Positions 32,587 through 36,775 of a DNA stretch of 36,775 nucleotides are shown here, piece after piece. Under the pieces are notes generated by a model. It ran no database searches. It had not been told where the DNA came from and saw only the letters and a program-made list of their open reading frames with translations. The position numbers and the translations under genes were made by a program. Origin of the DNA: Leptolyngbyaceae cyanobacterium MAG.088 (GTDB taxonomy: Bacteria; Cyanobacteriota; Cyanobacteriia; Phormidesmidales; Phormidesmidaceae); assembly GCA_019634055.1 (NCBI GenBank), contig JAHQVZ010000210.1, positions 1 to 36,775 on the forward strand. The letters run 5' to 3'. Numbering within the stretch: the first letter of the stretch is position 1; each line of letters starts with the position of its first letter.

Positions 32587-33972
32587 CTATAACAATGTTG
32601 TCAGCACTGGTTCTGGTGTTGACGAGTCTTCATCGGTTTCTCCAGGTAATTCATCTACTGTGGTGTCTGAGGAGGCCGAGGCACTGGGTAGTAAAAACAG
32701 GAGTGGTAATGGCAACAGAGTGGTCGCATTTGTAATGGTGACCAGCAACCATAGATTTTCAAAATCTGTTTCAGTGACATGCAGCCAATGGGTTAATAAA
32801 GCACCCAGCTCATGGGACAGCAGCCCTGCTAGGTTAACAATTGACATTAATAGAGCAAATAGCGTGGCTTCGACACCAGCAGGGCATAGCCGGGCTGCCA
32901 GCACCAGTACAGGCATAAATGCGATCTGGCCCATCATGGTGAGAATGGCATTGTCACCTAAGCTAAACCAGTGATCTTCAATGCCTAAACTGCGGTTGGC
33001 ATGGGTCACTAATAACAGTGTTGTCATACCCCCAAGGCAGGACAGTATTGTGGACCAGGCAAAAATCGTGCGAAATGGGACAGCTTTTAAGAAACGCTGA
33101 AAAATAGCGATACCTAGTAGGGCGGCTATGCTCGTGATTAACTTTACACGACCTAAGAATTCAGGCTCGAATCCTAAGTCGTTGGTTGTAAAAAAGAAGA
33201 AAGCTGAGTCTGCACTCGGTGTGGATTGCCACAAAAATAAAAAGATTGCAGGCATCCAAATGGCCCGTTGACTAATGGCTACCTTAAGCTGTTTTACTTG
33301 ATTCCAGACAGTGTGAAAGCCTGTTTTTTCTTGGACAGGCTCCTCTGTAATCAGCCAGGCGACACAGGAAACAATCAGGGGAAAGGTTGCTGTGACAGCA
33401 AAGACAACGCGAGTACTGGTTTGTGCGAGTAAGAGGCCGCCAAGATAGGCTGTGATCACACCACCCACTGCGGAGGCTCCCCAGGAAAGTGACTGTAATG
33501 TACCGGTTTCGCTCTGGGATTCTTCACGGGCCCTTTCGACCACTAGAGAATCAATAATGACGTCTGAGATAGCCACAGACAATGACACTAGTAAGAGCAT
33601 GATGCCGGCTAACCAAGCCGTATGTACCAGGGTTGCTAATATTAGCCAGGCAACTGTTCCTAGCAAACCCGAGAGAATGAGATAAGGCCGTCTACGATAA
33701 CCAATAATGGGTAATCCATCGGATAAGAAACCAAAGAGCGGTTTGATAGTCCAGGGTAGGGTAGCTAGACCAGTCAGTGCTGCCATCTCTGCAGGACTGA
33801 GGCCCAAATCATCTTTCAGAAAAAAACTGACCGCTAACCGTGCTAGCCCTAGAATGCCTTGTACGAAATAAACCAGCAAAATTGCGGTTAGTTCAGTAGT
33901 GAGAGGCCGACCCAGTAAAATACGTTTTTCTAGAAAATGCTTGAAACCTTTGGAGTCGGCGGTTGCGGTCAT
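32587..33972 (-). CDS. Folate/biopterin-family (BT1/FBT) transporter
   Basis: A 461-residue membrane protein with about twelve hydrophobic helices, belonging to the folate-biopterin transporter branch of the major facilitator superfamily. Typical segments are LLVYFVQGILGLARLAVSFFLKDDLGLSPAEMAALTGLATLPWTIKPLFGFLSDGLPIIGYRRRPYL at the N-terminus and DVIIDSLVVERARE (about 135-148), a signature of this family. A polar, Asp/Glu-rich tail closes the protein. Family members move folates, pterins or related compounds across the inner membrane. The ATG at 33972 is preceded by a palindrome-bearing promoter region. It is co-directional with the carotenoid oxygenase; a metabolic link is not obvious. Confidence 0.9.
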   Translation of the reverse strand: MTATADSKGFKHFLEKRILLGRPLTTELTAILLVYFVQGILGLARLAVSFFLKDDLGLSPAEMAALTGLATLPWTIKPLFGFLSDGLPIIGYRRRPYLILSGLLGTVAWLILATLVHTAWLAGIMLLLVSLSVAISDVIIDSLVVERAREESQSETGTLQSLSWGASAVGGVITAYLGGLLLAQTSTRVVFAVTATFPLIVSCVAWLITEEPVQEKTGFHTVWNQVKQLKVAISQRAIWMPAIFLFLWQSTPSADSAFFFFTTNDLGFEPEFLGRVKLITSIAALLGIAIFQRFLKAVPFRTIFAWSTILSCLGGMTTLLLVTHANRSLGIEDHWFSLGDNAILTMMGQIAFMPVLVLAARLCPAGVEATLFALLMSIVNLAGLLSHELGALLTHWLHVTETDFENLWLLVTITNATTLLPLPLLFLLPSASASSDTTVDELPGETDEDSSTPEPVLTTLL

Positions 33973-34052
33973 ATATGTGGAAAACCTTTAAGAAATGTCA
34001 ATCTTTTTTATCATAACGATTCTAATAGTATTGCTCTAGGGCTACTGGCATG

Positions 34053-34067
34053 AATCTACGGTAGATT
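34053..34067. promoter_or_regulatory. Perfect 7-1-7 palindrome upstream of the transporter gene
   Basis: AATCTAC-G-GTAGATT is an exact inverted repeat about 80 bases upstream of the transporter's ATG (minus strand). Its size and symmetry suit a dimeric repressor or activator site, but no regulator is known for it. Confidence 0.4.
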
Positions 34068-34141
34068 GCTCACAGACTTGCGGGTATAGACTGTCGGAAG
34101 CTTTAGGGCGTAGGGGCCACGGGTTATTAGCAGAAGGCTAT

Positions 34142-34169
34142 AAAAAAAGGGCCACAAATTTGTGGCCCC
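34142..34169 (-). terminator. Rho-independent terminator of the repeat-protein gene
   Basis: A perfect palindrome, GGGCCACAAATTTGTGGCCC (34149-34168), is followed on the minus strand by seven T. It lies 46 bases after the stop of the gene at 34215 and ahead of the transporter promoter. Confidence 0.88.
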
Positions 34170-34214
34170 GAATTCTGACTTATTTGAAAACAATTACCTG
34201 AGCTGGTGCTGTGA

Positions 34215-34508
34215 CTATGACTTGTCACGGGCATCTAAAGCATCAAGACGATATTGCTGAATAGTAGTGTTTGTAATTGGATCACTACTTTTAGTTCTGA
34301 CGTCTAGCTCATCTAAACGGCGTTGTTGCAATGTTGTATTAATTAGCGAATCGCTGTTCTTAGTGCGTATATCGAGGGCATCTAAGCGACGCTGTTGAAT
34401 GGTTGTGTTGACTAAAGAATCGTTATTAGGAGATTTTGCTTCAACAGCAGGTGCGATCGCAGCAGCAGCCAATAAAACAGATAAACCAGAAAGTACGAAG
34501 CGTTTCAT
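34215..34508 (-). CDS. Small exported protein made of three 23-residue repeats
   Basis: A 97-residue protein with a strong GGAGGA ribosome-binding site 6 bases before the ATG. Residues 1-24 are a signal peptide (KRFVLSGLSVLLAAAAIAP, cleavage near VEA). The remainder is three tandem 23-residue repeats at 29-51, 52-74 and 75-97, each of the form [NS]D[SP]L-[VI]NTT[IL]QQ-[RY]RLD-[AE]LD-[IVA]R-[TD]K. The repeats would each form one amphipathic helix with Leu/Ile at i, i+3/4 positions. It ends exactly at the end of the third repeat. It is probably secreted or periplasmic, and I know no family for it. It has its own terminator downstream, and a 153-base leader separates it from the DUF4330 gene. 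Confidence 0.82.
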   Translation of the reverse strand: MKRFVLSGLSVLLAAAAIAPAVEAKSPNNDSLVNTTIQQRRLDALDIRTKNSDSLINTTLQQRRLDELDVRTKSSDPITNTTIQQYRLDALDARDKS

Positions 34509-34632
34509 AGTGTGTCCTCCAAAAATTGAAGAAGGTTAAACGTTTGATTACCTTCAACGATGGAAAACAGATCTGAAACGCTTCTGATAGAAGACTGAGA
34601 GTCTCTAGAAAACTTCCTTATAGTTGGCTGAG

Positions 34633-34658
34633 AAAAATGTATTTTAAATTACATTTTT
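34633..34658 (-). terminator. AT-only hairpin after the DUF4330 gene
   Basis: AAAAATGTA (34633-34641) and TACATTTTT (34650-34658) form a 9-bp stem with an 8-base loop, 4 bases after the stop at 34662. The T-run in the arm gives a terminator-like look, but the weak A/T stem makes efficient termination uncertain. It could act in either direction. Confidence 0.42.
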
Positions 34659-34661
34659 TCC

Positions 34662-35195
34662 CTACGACTCAGGGATACGCACAGCAACAGTACTGGCTTT
34701 GAAATTGTAAATTTTCCCCTCTAGCTCAATCGGGGTACCGATTTTAACTTTGCTATTGCCAAATACAGGGCCATCATCAGTAATTTGGGCAGACCCAGCT
34801 AAGGTGATTAACATATCAGCCGTATAGCCAAGTTCTGGGCGAGGGTCATCAAATGATTTCACTGAACCATCAGGTTGCGCCACAGCAGTGCTTCGAGGTA
34901 GTGGTTTGACGTCTTTAACCGTTACCTGACCGTAGGGCTGATTACGAATAATGATGTTGGTTGTCCCTTCTGACTTCAAATCCTCTAAAAACTGTTCGGG
35001 GTTTAACACGGTTAAACCACGGGCGATCAAATCGACCTCAATTTCTTGATTCACTGCGCCTACCTGGGCAACTGAACCAGAGGTGCCAGGGTAGAAAAAG
35101 ACGGCGACTGCCACCATCAGGATGATTAACCCTGCACCAATGTCTAGCAGGCTAATTTTGCCAAATAAGCGTCCCTTAGAATCCAAAATAGCCAT
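34662..35195 (-). CDS. DUF4330 domain-containing membrane-anchored protein
   Basis: 177 residues from the ATG at 35195, which has AGGA just upstream; an ATG at 35246 would add 17 residues without family support. MAILDSKGRLFGKISLLDIGAGLIILMVAVAVFFYP is the typical DUF4330 start: a short cytoplasmic segment with one membrane helix (about 15-35). A soluble domain follows, with strands such as EIEVDLIARGLTVLNPEQF, TNIIIRNQPYGQVTVKDVKPLPR, ELGYTADMLITLAGSAQITDDGPVFGNSKVKIGTPIELEG and KASTVAVRI. DUF4330 proteins are widespread in cyanobacteria and of unknown function. It is divergent from the M48 protease gene across 434 bases. Confidence 0.88.
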   Translation of the reverse strand: MAILDSKGRLFGKISLLDIGAGLIILMVAVAVFFYPGTSGSVAQVGAVNQEIEVDLIARGLTVLNPEQFLEDLKSEGTTNIIIRNQPYGQVTVKDVKPLPRSTAVAQPDGSVKSFDDPRPELGYTADMLITLAGSAQITDDGPVFGNSKVKIGTPIELEGKIYNFKASTVAVRIPES

Positions 35196-35629
35196 AAATC
35201 CTGGCACTCCGAATATTTCCCAATAGTTGAGCACCGGTAAAAGCACTCATTATTTCAAGCGATAATGTAACAGACATGCAACATCTCCCTAGGTCCTAGG
35301 GATTGCAATCGTTAGTATTTAATCATGGGGCGGTCAGGTTCGCGGGAGACAAACCTGTAAATCGGTATTTGTCTGCCAGGCTATTAGGCAGATGACACTA
35401 TATTTGGATAAGACATCCGCTATTTATCCCATGTTGTCTTGTAGCTTGACTGTTTACACTAGGTGTAGTGATTAAAATCACAGTCAATTAACTGTCACAG
35501 CCCATGGGGAAAGCTGTTGAGGCTGTCGCTATGGTCAAACTATGGATATTGTCTTGATACTTGCTACTGGTAGCTCCAAGATTGACAGTATCCACGCTTT
35601 ATTCGCCGTTTCATTACAGTAAGCTGACC
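35196..35629. promoter_or_regulatory. Divergent promoter region with three palindromes
   Basis: No gene is seen in 434 bases. TCCCTAGG-T-CCTAGGGA (35286-35302) is a perfect 8-1-8 palindrome. TACAC-TAG-GTGTA (35455-35467) touches a CRP/FNR-type dyad, AGTGATTAAAATCACA (35467-35482). TTGACT at 35446-35451 could be a -35 box for the plus-strand protease gene, with the dyad where the -10 would fall; no clear -10 is seen. The region presumably drives both the DUF4330 and M48 genes. Confidence 0.45.
35467..35482. promoter_or_regulatory. Candidate CRP/FNR-family operator
   Basis: AGTGATTAAAATCACA contains the dyad GTGAT-N4-ATCAC and fits the GTGA-N6-TCACA half of the CRP consensus. It lies about 148 bases before the M48 gene and 272 before the DUF4330 gene. 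It shares its ten symmetric positions with the site at 14422. Confidence 0.5.
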
Positions 35630-36478
35630 ATGTCAAAGGGAATTTTCCGCAGGGGCAATCGCTGGCAACGCCGCCTAGTTTATGGCGCTATGGCATTTTT
35701 GATGACGCTCAGTTTGGGATTTGCCATGCCTAGACCAGCTAGCGCTGGTTGGCTAGATATTATTTTGCCGACTATTCAAGTATTTCAAATTCGCAATATG
35801 TCGGATGAGCAAGAAATTGACCTTGGCAGGCAGGTTAATCAGCAGCTACTGGGTCAATCATTTCGGCTACATCGAGATGCAGCACTCACAGCTTATGTCG
35901 ATCAGATTGGCCAGAGTCTGATTCCCCATAGCGATCGCCCAGACATTCCCTACATATTTCAGATCGTTGAAGACGAGGGCATTAATGCATTTGCCACCAT
36001 GGGTGGGTTTGTGTACGTTACCACTGGCTTATTGGCGGCGGCTGAGAATGAAGCAGAGGTCGCTGGTGTGCTTGGCCATGAAGTAGGACATATTGCAGAA
36101 AAACATGCCCTCGATCAGATGCGGGATGTGGCTATTGCCCAGGGTATTGCTGGTGCATTTGGTCTGAGTCGAAATCAGATGGTGGGTATTGCAGTGGATG
36201 TGGCGTTGACGTTACCGAATAGTCGTAAAGACGAACTGGTGGCTGATGATCATGGGTTTGTCACCATGGGCGAAGCTGGGTATGACCAGACAGGGATGGC
36301 TACGCTGATGGAAAAACTAGACAGTGGTAACAACCCACCGGCTCTCTTTAGTACTCACCCTAATCCAAAGGATCGAGTAGCGCGTCTAGAAGAGCTGGAT
36401 CGTAACTTAGCAATTCCATCGGCCACTGCTGGCACCGATACAGCCGCTTATAGCGCTCGGGTAGCATCGTTGCGATAA
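35630..36478 (+). CDS. M48-family zinc metallopeptidase, exported
   Basis: 282 residues from the ATG at 35630; the longer frame from 35561 would only add 23 unlikely residues. The basic N-terminus, hydrophobic helix LVYGAMAFLMTLSLGFAM and PASAG indicate a cleaved signal (after about residue 39), so the enzyme acts in the periplasm or thylakoid lumen. The zinc site is HEVGH (H150, E151, H154) in VAGVLGHEVGHIAEKH, with the third ligand in DELVADDHG (E202). DEGINAFATMGGFVYVTTGLL is the conserved M48 strand, and FSTHPNPKDRV closes the active site. It resembles BepA/LoiP-type quality-control proteases of the envelope. Its 3' end overlaps coaX by 31 bases. Confidence 0.92.
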   Translation: MSKGIFRRGNRWQRRLVYGAMAFLMTLSLGFAMPRPASAGWLDIILPTIQVFQIRNMSDEQEIDLGRQVNQQLLGQSFRLHRDAALTAYVDQIGQSLIPHSDRPDIPYIFQIVEDEGINAFATMGGFVYVTTGLLAAAENEAEVAGVLGHEVGHIAEKHALDQMRDVAIAQGIAGAFGLSRNQMVGIAVDVALTLPNSRKDELVADDHGFVTMGEAGYDQTGMATLMEKLDSGNNPPALFSTHPNPKDRVARLEELDRNLAIPSATAGTDTAAYSARVASLR

Positions 36479-36775
36479 GCGGAAATTCCCCAAAACATTA
36501 GATTTTCATCAAACCAGGTTCTGTTATTCAGAATCTGGTTTTTTGTTTGGCTATATTGCTGTTGATATAATCCATGGAGATATTGGCCATCGCCTCCGGT
36601 AAAGAGAATGGTTGTTTGGGGATATTGTTGTTGCCAGGTTTGAATAAAGTGGTGAATGCTGGCTAGCATTGTGTGGATGACGCCACTTTGAATAGCACTG
36701 CTGGTATTGTTAGCCCACTGTGGTGGTAAGTCTGATGGTGCGCTGGTGGTGGGTAATGCGGCGGTGTATTGCTCA
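36448..36775 (-). CDS. coaX: Type III pantothenate kinase, C-terminal part (N-terminus beyond the window)
   Basis: The minus-strand frame enters from the right edge and ends at TAA 36448, giving the last 108 residues. LPPQWANNTSSAIQSGVIHTMLASI is the conserved helix with WANNT and G-x-x-x-T, and TTILFTGGDGQYL is the C-terminal ATPase TGGDG motif of CoaX-type kinases. The enzyme phosphorylates pantothenate, the first step of coenzyme A synthesis, without feedback control by CoA. An ATG at 36669 lies inside this conserved helix and is not the start. The final 10 residues (AYRNDATRAL) lie inside the opposite-strand M48 gene and look unlike family ends. The M48 terminator hairpin also lies within this coding region. 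Confidence 0.85.
   Translation of the reverse strand, partial: EQYTAALPTTSAPSDLPPQWANNTSSAIQSGVIHTMLASIHHFIQTWQQQYPQTTILFTGGDGQYLHGLYQQQYSQTKNQILNNRTWFDENLMFWGISAYRNDATRAL
36511..36548 (+). terminator. Rho-independent terminator of the M48 gene, inside coaX
   Basis: AAACCAGGTTCTG (36511-36523) pairs with CAGAATCTGGTTT (36529-36541), 13 bp with one G-T wobble and a 5-base loop. TTTGTTT follows on the plus strand. It is 32 bases after the M48 stop and entirely within the antisense coaX reading frame. Confidence 0.78.

Noticed and set aside
33155-33180. GGCTCGAATCC string resembling a tRNA T-arm
   Set aside because: It is inside the transporter coding region and no acceptor, D or anticodon arms surround it. 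No tRNA was found in the window.
34211-34228. GTGAC-N8-GTCAC as a CRP site
   Set aside because: The spacing is wrong for CRP and it spans the 3' end of a gene.

Overview
The window is chromosomal DNA from a cyanobacterium. The evidence is a photosystem II cytochrome c-550 (psbV), the Mg-protoporphyrin ester cyclase factor Ycf54, crtE, a carotenoid oxygenase, a plastid-type accD, clpS, a cyanobacterial-type exosortase, and twelve copies of the HIP1 octamer GCGATCGC, where about 0.6 would be expected by chance. I see no rRNA, tRNA, CRISPR array, insertion sequence or prophage gene. Genus cannot be fixed by eye; a filamentous Leptolyngbya-like or related marine lineage is a guess.

Layout. 1-2653: the N-terminal part of a receiver-GAF signalling protein (runs off the left edge), a GNAT acetyltransferase and an unrecognised protein with an HTH-like C-terminus. 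2687-8006: housekeeping metabolism, with hisC, a YqiA-like hydrolase, leuB, a small conserved protein, prepilin peptidase pilD and accD. 8247-10882: psbV with a strong terminator, a solute-binding lipoprotein and an exported unknown. 10936-13686: a large radical SAM-DUF2344 fusion. 13875-16863: a STAS protein, two small cyanobacterial unknowns, clpS and a CPBP membrane protease. 16844-18838: argF, a methyltransferase and an unknown.

19248-26071 is a co-directional cell-surface locus: DegT-type sugar aminotransferase, exosortase, exosortase-associated protein, Wza-like export protein and a Wzc-like chain-length/kinase protein. It plausibly builds and exports a polysaccharide and processes PEP-CTERM-type proteins, but it has no glycosyltransferase and no visible PEP-CTERM substrate here. 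The Wzc-like protein has an Asp-rich tail where homologues carry a tyrosine cluster.

26184-30872: ycf54, a secreted Pro/acidic-linker protein, then the minus-strand series folD, crtE, divergent-PAP2 (isoprenoid and one-carbon metabolism), a lipoprotein and a small unknown. 31021-35195 (minus strand): carotenoid oxygenase, folate/biopterin-type transporter, a tiny exported protein made of three 23-residue repeats, and a DUF4330 protein. 35630-36775: an M48 metalloprotease converging on coaX, which runs off the right edge.

The clearest unexplained signals are non-coding or architectural. Seven of eight convergent gene pairs meet within about 35 bases or overlap, one with an intrinsic terminator inside the opposing coding region. 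There are two CRP/FNR-type palindromes, several perfect short palindromes in divergent promoters, a repeat-rich promoter before the solute-binding protein, and a nested stem structure before ycf54.
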